Notes: a model not told the origin generated them from the sequence alone. DNA of 21,668 bases from Silvimonas sp. (GCA_030151005.1 JASLES010000053.1:1-21668), one strand, 5' to 3'. Positions 1 to 8,600 are shown, numbered from the stretch's first letter. Translations and numbers: made by a program.

Positions 1-1749
1 ACCAAAACGCTGCAGGATCAGTTGTTTCAGCGTGATATTCCATTGGTGCGAGATGTCTTGCGTGTGCCGGTCACTGTGGCGCTACTCAAAGGGCGCGCCA
101 ACTATGTCTGCCATTACCACCTGGAACGCGCCCGTCATGAGGGGCGTTTTCTGCGCAAGGAAGACATTGCCGATCTGCACAAGGTCGAGCGCTACGCCAA
201 GATCACGCAATCGGGTGACAAGGCCGGTTGCACCGGTGTGCCGGAAGATGCCCCCATCTGGCCACATGTGACCTCCACGCGGGATAACTGCCTGGGTAGC
301 GACTGCCCCAACCACAAAGACTGTTTTGTGCTCAAGGCCCGCAAAGAAGCGAAAGAGGCTGACGTGGTGGTCGTAAACCATCACCTGTTCTTTGCGGATG
401 TCTGGCTGCGGGATGAGGGCGCCGGTGAATTGCTGCCGGCCTGTAACACGGTGATTTTCGACGAAGCGCACCAGTTGCCGGATGTCGCCAGCCTGTTCTT
501 TGGCGATACCGTGACCAGTGGGCAATTGATCGAGATCGCCCGGGATGCACGCAGCGAAGGTCTGGTGATTGCCAAAGATTTCGTCAAGCTGCCGCAGGCT
601 GCCGAGGCGCTGGAAAAATCCGTGCGTGATTTCCGACTGGTGTTCAAGCCCGAACCGGCGCGGTTTCCATTGCATCAGGTCAGCGAGTTGCCCGGTTTTG
701 CCGATGCGCTGGCCACCATGCTGTCCTGCCTGACCACCTTGCAAAGTCTGTTGGCCGCTCAGGCGGAGCGGGCCGAATCGCTGGAAAACGCCGCCCGGCG
801 CGCCCATGAATTGCGCGAGACTCTGGAAAACTGGCAAAAGGGCGATGACGAAGAGGCGGTGCACTGGATCGACATCCTCTCCCATGGTTTTATGTTGCAC
901 GCCACGCCGCTCAACATTGCGCGGGTGTTCCAGAAGCAGCTCAAGAGCAATCCACGCGCCTGGATTTTTGCTTCGGCCACGCTGGCGGTCAATGGCAAGT
1001 TCACCCACTACCAGCACGAACTGGGTTTGTGGGATGCGCAAACTGGCACGTGGGATAGCCCTTTCGATTACAAAAAACAGGCGGTGCTGTATGTGCCGCC
1101 GAATATGCCGGACGCCAATTCGCCCGGATTTACCGGCAAAGTCATCGATCAAGCCTGGCCTTTGCTCAAACTGACGCACGGGCATGCGTTTCTGCTGTTT
1201 ACCTCTCTGCGCGCGATGCGCGAGGCACATGAACTGGTAGCGCAGCGGCTGAAAGACGAAAAACTGGAATGGCCGCTGCTCTTGCAAGGGCAAGGGTCAC
1301 GTACCGAGTTGCTGGATCAGTTTCGCCGCTCGCCCAATGCCATCCTGGTGGCCAGCCAGACTTTCTGGGAGGGGATTGACGTCAAGGGCGAACAACTGTC
1401 CCTGGTGGTGATCGACAAACTGCCGTTCTCACCCCCAGATGACCCGGTGCTGGCCGCCCGTATTGAGCAGATGAACAAGGAAGGGCGGAGTGCCTTTGTG
1501 GAGTACCAGATCCCGCACGCCGCCATTGCCCTCAAGCAAGGAGCGGGGCGGCTGATCCGCGATGAAACCGACACCGGCATTCTGATGATCTGCGACACGC
1601 GGCTGGTCGATAAACCCTATGGCAAACTGTTGTGGAAAAGCCTGCCGCCGATGTACCGTACGCGCGAACCCGATACCGTAAAACGATTCTTTGAAGCCAA
1701 ACGCAACTATGCCCCGCAGCAAGACCAGTCGCCAGAACAAAACAGTTAA
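1..1749 (+). CDS. DinG/YoaA-family Fe-S ATP-dependent DNA helicase (5' truncated)
   Basis: An XPD-like superfamily 2 helicase that unwinds DNA 5'-3' in repair. The frame is open from base 1 and its first codons (TKTLQDQL) look like helicase motif Ia, so roughly the first 70 residues with Walker A lie outside the window. 582 residues are visible. Four cysteines at about residues 37, 97, 102 and 108 have the 5- and 6-residue spacing of the Fe-S cluster ligands of E. coli DinG. The DEAH box (VIFDEAHQL) is at about 154-157. Later motifs include FASATL, FTSLRAM, ASQTFWEGIDVKG and the arginine-finger motif QGAGRLIR near the C-terminus. The TTG at 22 is not the start. The 3' end overlaps mltG by 41 bp, so the two are probably cotranscribed. 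Family is certain; DinG versus YoaA cannot be settled from this fragment. Confidence 0.93.
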   Translation, partial: TKTLQDQLFQRDIPLVRDVLRVPVTVALLKGRANYVCHYHLERARHEGRFLRKEDIADLHKVERYAKITQSGDKAGCTGVPEDAPIWPHVTSTRDNCLGSDCPNHKDCFVLKARKEAKEADVVVVNHHLFFADVWLRDEGAGELLPACNTVIFDEAHQLPDVASLFFGDTVTSGQLIEIARDARSEGLVIAKDFVKLPQAAEALEKSVRDFRLVFKPEPARFPLHQVSELPGFADALATMLSCLTTLQSLLAAQAERAESLENAARRAHELRETLENWQKGDDEEAVHWIDILSHGFMLHATPLNIARVFQKQLKSNPRAWIFASATLAVNGKFTHYQHELGLWDAQTGTWDSPFDYKKQAVLYVPPNMPDANSPGFTGKVIDQAWPLLKLTHGHAFLLFTSLRAMREAHELVAQRLKDEKLEWPLLLQGQGSRTELLDQFRRSPNAILVASQTFWEGIDVKGEQLSLVVIDKLPFSPPDDPVLAARIEQMNKEGRSAFVEYQIPHAAIALKQGAGRLIRDETDTGILMICDTRLVDKPYGKLLWKSLPPMYRTREPDTVKRFFEAKRNYAPQQDQSPEQNS

Positions 1750-2785
1750 TACCGCGTCACCGTCCGGCCGTTTTACCGGCCTGCTGCTGCTGACCTTGCT
1801 GATCATCCTCATTCTTGCTGGCATTGGCGCGTACAACGCCATTGTGGTGCCACAACAGCAAACCATGCCGCTTGATTTTGAGCTGGAGCCTGGCAGTACG
1901 CGCAAAGTTGCAGAACAGCTAGAAGCGCAGGGTGTGATCCAGTCACCGCTGACGTTTCGTGTTCTGGCGCGTCTGACCGGGGCAGAGCGCAAACTCAAAG
2001 CCGGCAGTTACACACTCAGTACGCCGACCAGCTTGATCGACCTGATCCGCAAATTGACGGATGGCGATACCGCCATGATCTCGTTCACGCTGATTGAAGG
2101 CGCAAACTGGCGTGGTTTGCGGACCGCACTCAATAACAGCCCGGACTTGCGTCATGACACCCAGGCAATGACGGATGCGCAGTTACTGGCCGCACTCAAA
2201 ATTGATGCGTCCAGCCCGGAAGGGCAGTTCTTCCCGGACACCTATCACATTGACCGTGGCAGCGCAGACCTCAAATTGCTAGCCCGCGCGCACGAACGGA
2301 TGCAAAAGAAGCTGGATGCCGCCTGGAACAAGCGCGCGCCGGATCTCATGCTCAAGACGCCGTATGAGGTGCTGATCGTGGCTTCGCTGGTTGAGAAAGA
2401 AACCGGGCATGCGCCAGACCGGCCGCTGGTGGCAGGGGTGTTTCTTAATCGCCTTAAGACCGGCATGCGCTTGCAGACCGATCCCAGCGTGATCTACGGC
2501 ATGGGCGAGAGCTATACCGGCGCGCTGCACAAGGTTGATCTGGAAACCGATACGCCCTGGAACACCTACACCCGGGCTGGTTTGCCGCCGACGCCCATTG
2601 CCAATCCGGGCGAAGCCTCTTTGCTGGCTGCGGTGCAACCGGCTAATACGCGGGCGCTGTATTTTGTCTCTCGTGGGGACGGTAGTTCGCAGTTTTCCGA
2701 GAGTCTGGCGGATCATAATGCGGCGGTCCGCAAGTACATCCTGGCCCCGACCAGCAAGCCGGCAACAGCTCCGGCTGCTCAGTAA
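1709..2785 (+). CDS. mltG: Endolytic murein transglycosylase MltG (YceG family)
   Basis: A membrane-anchored lytic transglycosylase that cuts nascent peptidoglycan strands in the periplasm and so limits glycan length. There is one N-terminal membrane segment (about residues 22-42), a LysM-like region, and the catalytic domain with LIEGANW, EGQFFPDTYHI, SLVEKETGH (catalytic Glu, about residue 229), FLNRL, MRLQTDPSVIYG and the C-terminal NTYTRAGLPPTPIANPG and YFVSRGDGSSQFS blocks. The length of 358 aa is close to E. coli MltG (340). I chose ATG 1709; an in-frame TTG at 1691 would add six residues, and neither has a good Shine-Dalgarno, so translation may be coupled to the overlapping helicase. 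In many proteobacteria mltG is followed by tmk and holB. Here a terminator follows directly. Confidence 0.94.
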   Translation: MPRSKTSRQNKTVNTASPSGRFTGLLLLTLLIILILAGIGAYNAIVVPQQQTMPLDFELEPGSTRKVAEQLEAQGVIQSPLTFRVLARLTGAERKLKAGSYTLSTPTSLIDLIRKLTDGDTAMISFTLIEGANWRGLRTALNNSPDLRHDTQAMTDAQLLAALKIDASSPEGQFFPDTYHIDRGSADLKLLARAHERMQKKLDAAWNKRAPDLMLKTPYEVLIVASLVEKETGHAPDRPLVAGVFLNRLKTGMRLQTDPSVIYGMGESYTGALHKVDLETDTPWNTYTRAGLPPTPIANPGEASLLAAVQPANTRALYFVSRGDGSSQFSESLADHNAAVRKYILAPTSKPATAPAAQ

Positions 2786-2810
2786 ACCCACCGCTTTACC
2801 GCACACAAGA

Positions 2811-2848
2811 CAACGCCGCAGCCATTCTGGTTGCGGCGTTGTTCTTTT
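2811..2848 (+). terminator. Rho-independent terminator of the helicase-mltG unit
   Basis: A 10-bp perfect stem (CAACGCCGCA at 2811-2820 with TGCGGCGTTG at 2832-2841) and an 11-nt loop is followed by TTCTTTT. It starts 26 bp after the mltG stop, on the same strand. Confidence 0.88.
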
Positions 2849-3114
2849 CAGACAATTTCGTAGTGCATATTTTAAAACTACCAAAAACTACTTGCCTTTT
2901 AATGGCCGCCAGGCAAAAATCTCGGTCATGTTTTGCGTTGCAACAACCCGCTGTATGTCGATCTTTTGAGCGTGTTGATACTGGAAAACCCGTATTGGTG
3001 CGTTTGGGAGTGGCGGTATTGCTGGATTCATGGTCCTGCCCGATCTTGAAAAACCAGCGCGTATATTGCCTGGATCAAGTAAAACAGTGATAAGCTTGCA
3101 GCATTCAATAGATC

Positions 3115-3142
3115 TCGATCGCAAACAAACGATCGATTTTTT
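3115..3142 (+). terminator. Orphan intrinsic terminator-like hairpin
   Basis: A 7-bp stem TCGATCG (3115-3121) / CGATCGA (3130-3136) with an 8-nt A-rich loop is followed at once by six T. The + strand has no annotated gene between the mltG terminator and this hairpin. The short, only partly GC stem makes it weaker than its neighbours. Confidence 0.55.
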
Positions 3143-3331
3143 CCGGTTCTGATGTGTAGCTGTTTATTTCTGGCTACAGATCGCATGGTCTGGTTGCTGA
3201 TCAAAAATTGGTAGCCAAACCTGTTTGAATCCGGGTGAGATGGCGGTTGGACTGCCGGTTTGCCTTGATGACGTTTTGACTGTTTCCTGTCCTACCGGTT
3301 CTGGCTTGGCACGGCCGAATCGGGAATTCAG

Positions 3332-3365
3332 AGCCACAACCTGTAGCAGGTTGTGGCTTTTTTTT
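3332..3365 (+). terminator. Strong orphan intrinsic terminator
   Basis: A 12-bp perfect stem AGCCACAACCTG (3332-3343) / CAGGTTGTGGCT (3347-3358) with a 3-nt loop is followed by seven or more T. This is textbook for the + strand, yet no + strand gene lies between 2785 and here. On the - strand there is no equivalent T tract, so it does not serve the permease gene. Confidence 0.85.
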
Positions 3366-3423
3366 ATCCCTGTCTTTTTTGTCGCTCTGCGACGAATCGG
3401 GCTGTGTCTGCCCTCCCAACCAC

Positions 3424-3451
3424 AAAAAAGCCCGCAGCAGCGGGCTCTTTT
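3424..3451 (-). terminator. Terminator of the amino-acid ABC transporter genes (bidirectional shape)
   Basis: A 7-bp stem AGCCCGC (3429-3435) / GCGGGCT (3440-3446) has an A-run on its left (a T tract for the - strand) and CTTTTT on its right. It lies 22 bp past the permease stop, so it mainly serves the - strand, but it could also stop residual + strand transcription. Confidence 0.85.
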
Positions 3452-3472
3452 TGTGCACGATGACGCCTCGGG

Positions 3473-4276
3473 TTACTGGATGCCACCCTTGGCGTGGAAG
3501 CGCCGTTCCAGCTTGCCAACGCCCGCCGCCATCACCATGGTTAGTACCAGATACACCAGCGAGATGGTGATATAGGGCTCCCAGAAGCGTGAATACACGC
3601 CGGCTACAGTACGTGCAGCGTAGGCCATCTCGGTCAGGCCGATGGCAGACACGAGCGAGCTATCCTTGAGCAGCATGATGGCTTCATTGCCCAGCGGCGG
3701 CAGCATGCGGCGAAATGCCTGCGGCACCACCACATGGCGCATGGTCTGCCAGTAACTCATCCCTAGCGAGCGTGAAGCCTCCGTCTGGCCGCGGGCGATA
3801 GACTGAATGCCAGCGCGGAAAATCTCGGTAATGTAGGCACCGGCATTGAGGGTCAGTGCCACCAGGCCTGACATGAACGCACCGTAATCCTGGCGCAGGG
3901 TGACCGCCAGGTCGCCGCTGATCAGCAAGCCGTCTTCCGGGTGAACCAGCAGGGGCATGACTGCAAAATGGATCAGCAGAATCTGTACAAACAGCGGTGT
4001 ACCCCGAAAGAACGTGACATAGGCAGTGGCCGGCCAGCGGACAAACACACGCAAAGGCCATTTCCACGGGCCGTGCGTAACGCTGCTGGAGAGCCGCGCC
4101 ATGCCGGTAAAGAGGCCAATCAGCGTGCCGACAAACACCGCGACGACGGTAATCAGCAGGGTCATTTTGGCGCCGTCGATGAACATCTGGCGGTATTCCC
4201 AGATCATCTGCAGATTGACGTGATTTAAAGGTGGCACCGCATGTTGTGCCTGGTCCCAGAATTGATTGAAATCCAT
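3473..4276 (-). CDS. Polar amino-acid ABC transporter permease (HisM/GlnP family)
   Basis: Inner-membrane channel subunit of a polar amino-acid uptake ABC system, 267 aa. After a soluble N-terminus it has a membrane segment (about 37-58, MTLLITVVAVFVGTLIGLF), then TFFRGTPLFVQILLIHF, a GLVALTLNAGAYITEIFRAGI segment and a last helix near the C-terminus. The EAA loop that docks the ATPase reads SIARGQTEASRSLGMS followed by VVVPQAFRRMLPPLGNE, typical of the family. The N-terminal and mid-loop regions are somewhat longer than in GlnP. The gene lies 183 bp downstream of the binding-protein gene on the same strand, with a hairpin between. No ATP-binding subunit is encoded within the window. Substrate is not determinable from the permease alone. 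Confidence 0.93.
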   Translation of the reverse strand: MDFNQFWDQAQHAVPPLNHVNLQMIWEYRQMFIDGAKMTLLITVVAVFVGTLIGLFTGMARLSSSVTHGPWKWPLRVFVRWPATAYVTFFRGTPLFVQILLIHFAVMPLLVHPEDGLLISGDLAVTLRQDYGAFMSGLVALTLNAGAYITEIFRAGIQSIARGQTEASRSLGMSYWQTMRHVVVPQAFRRMLPPLGNEAIMLLKDSSLVSAIGLTEMAYAARTVAGVYSRFWEPYITISLVYLVLTMVMAAGVGKLERRFHAKGGIQ

Positions 4277-4393
4277 ATGTCTCGTATCCGGCTCAGGCTG
4301 CTGCGTTGAAAGAAAAACGGGTCAGGGTACACAGGTGTTGCATGGTTTTAACTGCAATTTTTTCGCTTGAAGCAATAACGGGGGCTATGCATG

Positions 4394-4430
4394 AAAAGAA
4401 GCGCAAACGGCACGCCGTTGCGCTTCTTTT
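4394..4430 (-). terminator. Intercistronic hairpin between binding protein and permease
   Basis: A long stem pairs 4394-4406 with 4418-4430 (13 bp, AAAAGAAGCGCAA with its complement). It is extended by CGG/CCG (4408-4410, 4415-4417) after a one-base bulge, with a 4-nt loop. Read on the - strand it ends in CUUCUUUU, a short, imperfect U tract. It lies 29 bp after the binding-protein stop. It could terminate partially and protect the upstream mRNA 3' end, giving excess binding protein over permease. Confidence 0.7.
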
Positions 4431-4459
4431 CGGGTGACTACAGATCGGCTCAGGCGCGC

Positions 4460-5215
4460 TTACTTGGCGCCGAAGTACTTTTTGTAGATCTTGTCGTAAG
4501 TGCCGTCAGCCTTGATGGCTTTGATGCCGGCGTTGATCTTGGCCAGCAGATCCTTGTTGCCCTTTTTCACCGCGTAGCCGTAGTACTCTTTGGCAAAGCT
4601 GCTGTCGTCCACCACTTTGAGCTTGGCGCCTTTGTTGTTGGCGACATAGTTGATCACCACGCCGTTGTCGGCCACCACGGCGTCAACACCGCCAGACAAG
4701 AGTTCCTGAATTGCCAGCGGGGTGGATTCGAAACGCTTGATGTTCGGGCTGGTTTTGCCTTGCAGCTTTTGCACGACTTCATCACCGGTGGTGCCGGTTT
4801 GTACGGCCACTTTCAGGTTCTTCAGGTCGGCAAACTTGGTGACCTTGCTGGAGCCAGAAACAGCAATCATCTGCTTGGCTTCGAAGTACGGCTCCGAGAA
4901 GTCCATGCTCTGCTTGCGCTCGTCGGTAATGGTCACGGCGGAGCTGACAATGTCACGGTCACCGGTAGAGAGCGTGGCGAAAATGCCTTCCCACGGGGTG
5001 TTGATGAACTTCACGTCGAAACCGCCCTTGGCAGCAACGGCTTTGAGCACGTCCACATCGAAGCCGACCACTTCTTTCTTGTCGTTCATCGATTCAAACG
5101 GGGCGTAAGAGGCGTCAGTCGCAACCTGGTAGGTTTTGCCGGCAGCAAACACCGGGCTGGCCAGAATCACGGAGGCGGTGAGGGCGGCAAACAATTTGCC
5201 GAACTTGTTCTGCAT
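4460..5215 (-). CDS. Polar amino-acid ABC transporter periplasmic substrate-binding protein (GlnH-like)
   Basis: Periplasmic receptor of the uptake system, SBP family 3, 251 aa. A Sec signal peptide (MQNKFGKLFAALTASVILAS, cleavage after PVFA at about 24) is followed by TDASYAPFES, VVGFDVDVLKAVA, the TPWEGIFATLSTGDRDI segment and ITDERKQSMDFSEPYF, which form the usual ligand cleft, then VQTGTTGDEVV in lobe 2. I chose the ATG at 5215 because it gives a clean signal peptide and has AGGAG nine bases upstream; an upstream in-frame codon at 5257 would add 14 unsupported residues. It is most like glutamine/glutamate or general polar amino-acid receptors; exact ligand unknown. A sigma-54-type promoter lies about 200 bp upstream. 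Confidence 0.94.
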   Translation of the reverse strand: MQNKFGKLFAALTASVILASPVFAAGKTYQVATDASYAPFESMNDKKEVVGFDVDVLKAVAAKGGFDVKFINTPWEGIFATLSTGDRDIVSSAVTITDERKQSMDFSEPYFEAKQMIAVSGSSKVTKFADLKNLKVAVQTGTTGDEVVQKLQGKTSPNIKRFESTPLAIQELLSGGVDAVVADNGVVINYVANNKGAKLKVVDDSSFAKEYYGYAVKKGNKDLLAKINAGIKAIKADGTYDKIYKKYFGAK

Positions 5216-5277
5216 GGCGAAGTACTCCTGGGACGGGTTGGTTTTGTTTCCAGTCACTATTATCTGGCGGGCCGGCC

Positions 5278-5292
5278 GGTGATCTTGTCACC
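5278..5292. promoter_or_regulatory. Short dyad in the leader of the binding-protein gene
   Basis: GGTGA-TCTTG-TCACC is a perfect 5-bp inverted repeat with a 5-bp spacer. It lies 63-77 bp upstream of the binding-protein ATG, just upstream of a GATAAT box (- strand, 5264-5259). It could be an operator or a small leader hairpin. Evidence is only the symmetry. Confidence 0.25.
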
Positions 5293-5412
5293 ACGGCACT
5301 GCCCGCTTTTGCACGCTTCGGATAGGGAGCGTATTGGCGCCAGGACTGAGCCGCAATCAGGATTATCCCTTGACGACAATCAAGTCACCGCAGCGCCAAT
5401 GGGCTTGATTAA

Positions 5413-5428
5413 AGCAATATTTTGGCCA
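5413..5428 (-). promoter_or_regulatory. Candidate sigma-54 (RpoN) promoter for the amino-acid transporter
   Basis: On the - strand the sequence reads TGGCCAAAATATTGCT. It has the -24 TGGC and -12 TTGCT elements with exact sigma-54 spacing (consensus TGGCACG-N4-TTGCW), and a C precedes TGGC as preferred. Predicted transcription start is near 5402, giving a ~187-nt leader before the ATG at 5215. E. coli glnHPQ is known to be sigma-54/NtrC dependent, so the context fits. A GCACA-4-TGTGC dyad lies ~110-120 bp further upstream (5535-5548). Confidence 0.55.
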
Positions 5429-5534
5429 GCATGCAGGCGCCGCACGACCAGTGTGGCGCGTTTGCCGTAATTCTTTTCCCTGATGTGGGCGTATGAAAAT
5501 GGAGAACAGCCGTCGTGGCAGGGCGGGTTGGGGC

Positions 5535-5548
5535 GCACAGCATTGTGC
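5535..5548. promoter_or_regulatory. Dyad resembling an NtrC-type enhancer site
   Basis: GCACA-GCAT-TGTGC is a perfect inverted repeat. NtrC sites follow GCAC-N7-GTGC; here the spacing between GCAC and GTGC is six, so the match is close but off by one. Its distance upstream of the sigma-54 candidate suits an enhancer. The regulator is inferred only. Confidence 0.3.
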
Positions 5549-5644
5549 CAAACGCCTCGATCAGCGGGCGGTTGTGGCGCAGGCAATATGAAATGAGCCG
5601 TAATGGTGCAGCAAAGGTCGGCCAGGCCGGTTTATGCCCAAATA

Positions 5645-5671
5645 AAAAGCCGCCCATCAAGGGCGGCTTTT
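5645..5671 (-). terminator. Terminator of rne (bidirectional shape)
   Basis: An 11-bp stem AAAAGCCGCCC (5645-5655) / GGGCGGCTTTT (5661-5671) with a 5-nt loop. It sits 22 bp after the rne stop and ends in a U tract on both strands. The remainder of 5216-5693 holds the transporter leader and promoter region described separately, and no gene. Confidence 0.88.
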
Positions 5672-5693
5672 GAGGTGCAACGGACACGTCCGC

Positions 5694-8600
5694 TTAGTCG
5701 TTACGCGTTTCTACCTGAACCAGCGGTGCTTCGCTGTGTGCACTGGCCGGGGCATCTGCGGCCACGCTACGGCGGGTGCGGACTTCCTCAGCCGGGACAG
5801 CAGCTTCAGCCGCACCGGCGGCCGGTGCTGCTGCGGTTTCCACTTGTTGCAGCGATTCGGCGGCGGCATCTGCGCTGTCCTGACGGGGCTTGCTGTCACG
5901 ACGGCGACGACGAGTCGGTGCAACCGGGGTCTCTGCTGCCGGTGCTTCTGGCAGGTCCTGACGGGTTGCTACCAGCACCAGACCGACTTCTTCCGGCGTT
6001 GCGACATCCAGTACCGGTGCAGGGACCGGCGCTGGTGCAACCTTGGCGGGCTGTGCTTCGTCAAAAAGGCCTGGTTGGAGTGCCGGGCTAGCGGCAACCA
6101 CTTCGGCCACAGTGACGGGTGGCGTCACGACTTCTGGCGCAACCGGGGCGATTTCTGCCGGCGCCACCGCAACGGGGGCTTCAACCACCGCCGGTGCGAC
6201 CGGCGCGGCTGCTACGACTTCAGCTACCGCTTCAGTCACAGCTTTGCTGGCCAGCATGGTCACAACCGTGCCCGATTGGACCGGGGTTGCAACCTGAACC
6301 GGTGGTGCTTCCACGACCGGAGCGGCTACAACGGGTGCGGCTACAACGGGTGTGGGCTCGGCAACTGGTGCTGGTGTTGCTTGTTCAGCAACCACCGCCG
6401 GTTCTGCCGGTGCGGCGGCTACGGCGTTCACCGTGGCTGCGCTGATGGCTGCAGCCCAGTCGCTTTGTTCCGCGCTGGCCGGTTGAGCCGGGGCTGCGGT
6501 TTCTGCGACAGCTACTGCGCCTGCATCGGCTGCGGCTTCGGTGGTGATGACTTCGTTTTCGGTGCGATCACGGCGGTCACGACGGCCACGACGACGACGG
6601 CTACGGCCTTCACCGGCTTCCGGCGCTGCGACTTGCTCGCCGGCTACGCCTTCAACCGGCGCAGCAACTTGCAGGGTCACTTCTTTTTCTTCCGCGGCAA
6701 CGACGGTCTGCTTGGGCTGACGTTCGCGTTCCTGACGCGGGGCGCGTGGTTGACGCGGTTCCTGCGCAGTTTGCTCGTTACGCTCAGCGCGCTCGCCACG
6801 TTCGGCTTGCTGACGCTCGCCACGTTCGCCGCGGTTATTGCGCTCGTTGCGCTGCTCCTGGCGGGCGGCGCGGGCGTTCATGTCTTCTTCGATACGCGGC
6901 TTGCTGCTGCCACCACGACGTTCGCCATTCTGCTGACGCTCGGCGTTGTTGCGATCTTCACGCTCAGCACGCGGTTGGCCACCGCGTTCGCTGCGCTCGC
7001 CATTGCGATCACGACGGCCGCCCTGACGGTTGTCATTGCGCTCGTTGCGGCCGCCACGCTGACCACCCTGGCCTTGACCCTGGCGCTTGGCGGGTTGCGG
7101 TGTCGGCTCTACCTTGGCGGGTTCGCCGCTGAAGAACTTGACGATGCGTGACCACAGGCTCGGGCCGGTGGCAGTGGCCGCAGCGGCGGCCGGGGCCGGT
7201 TCGCGCGGGGCGGAGACCGGAGCCGGTTGTGCCGGGGTAATCCCCTTTACAGCGGCTTCCTGGCGCTTGGCCATTTCTTCACGGGCCTGGCCTGGCTGGT
7301 AGCCTTCTTCCGGCGGGGTTTCCACCATGCGGTAAGACGGCAGCGCTTCTTCAGTGTGGTTCAGGTCGTCATGACGCAGACGTACCACGCTGTAATTCGG
7401 CGTTTCCAGATTGATGTTGGGGATCAGCACCACGCTGACTTTCAGGCGCGATTCCAGCGTAAAGAGTTCCGTACGCTTTTCGTTCAACAGGAAGGTTGCG
7501 ACATCCACCGGCACCTGCGCGTGGATCGCGCCAGTGTTTTCCTTCATGGCCTCTTCCTGGATGATGCGCAGGATGTTGAGGGCAGAAGATTCAGTGCCGC
7601 GGATAAAGCCCGTGCCATGGCAGCGCGGGCAGGCAATGTGGGTGGTTTCTTCCAGCGAAGGCTGCAGGCGCTGGCGAGAGAGTTCCATCAAACCAAAGCG
7701 GCTGATCTTGCCAGTCTGCACGCGGGCACGGTCAAAATGCAGCGCCTCGCGCAGGCGGTTTTCCACCTCGCGCTGGTTCTTGGGGTTCTCCATATCAATG
7801 AAGTCGATGACGATCAGGCCGCCGACGTCACGCAGACGCAACTGGCGGGCAATTTCATCGGCCGCTTCCAGGTTGGTCCGCGCAGCGGTTTCTTCAATGT
7901 CCGAGCCTTTGGTGGCGCGGGCCGAGTTCACGTCGATGGAGTAGAGCGCTTCGGTCTTGTCGATCACGATGGCGCCGCCAGAGGGCAGCGTTACTTCGCG
8001 CGCAAAAGCGGTTTCAATCTGGTGTTCAATCTGGAAGCGCGAGAACAGCGGGACGTCGTCCTGATACAGCTTCACGCGATTGACGTTGCCCGGCATCACG
8101 TGGCTCATGAACTGACGGGCTTGCTCGTAGATGTCGACCTTGTCGATCAACAGCTCGCCGATATCGGGCTGGAAGTAATCGCGAATGGCGCGGATGACAA
8201 GGCTGGATTCCTGATAGATCAGGAATGCGCCACTGCCACCTGCGGCGCCTTCGATGGCACGCCACAGTTGCAAGAGGTAGTTCAGATCCCACTGCAGTTC
8301 TTCGGCGCTGCGGCCAATGGCGGCGGTGCGCGCGATCAGGCTCATGCCTTGCGGGGTTTCCAACTGGTCGAGTACGGCGCGCAGTTCCTGACGCTCGTCA
8401 CCCTCGATGCGGCGCGAAACGCCACCGCCACGCGGGTTGTTCGGCATCAGCACCAGATAGCGGCCAGCCAGACTGATATAGGTGGTCAGGGCAGCGCCCT
8501 TGTTGCCGCGCTCGTCCTTTTCAACCTGGACGATCAGCTCCTGGCCTTCGCGCAGTGCGTCACCGGGGCGAACCCGGCCACCTTCGCTGCCCTCGGCATA

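Larger units (their letters stand above)
2849..3472. other. Gene-free intergenic region; possible sRNA locus
   Basis: No convincing protein gene is present; the short ORFs here lack a ribosome site and recognisable composition. The region holds two + strand terminator-type hairpins (3115-3142 and 3332-3365), a small inverted repeat TTGCCT/AGGCAA (2892-2897 and 2911-2916), another TGTAGC/GCTACA around 3160, and only weak sigma-70-like promoter matches (TTTTCA-17-TATTTT at 2844-2872 and TTGCCT-17-GATAAG at 3066-3094). Terminators without an upstream gene suggest one or two small RNAs. This is an inference only. Confidence 0.35.

Noticed and set aside
82..1293. 403-codon ORF antisense to the helicase
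   Set aside because: The opposite strand encodes a helicase with all expected motifs; the antisense translation shows no family features and reflects codon bias.
2839..3090. 83-codon + strand ORF after mltG
   Set aside because: It starts inside the mltG terminator, lacks a ribosome site and resembles no known protein.
4391..5470. 359-codon + strand ORF across the binding-protein gene
   Set aside because: It is antisense to a clear periplasmic binding protein with signal peptide and ribosome site, and its product is unrecognisable.
5670..7151. 493-codon + strand ORF opposite the RNase E tail
   Set aside because: A composition shadow of the repetitive Arg/Ala/Pro-rich coding region; rich in Cys, Gly and Arg with no domain.
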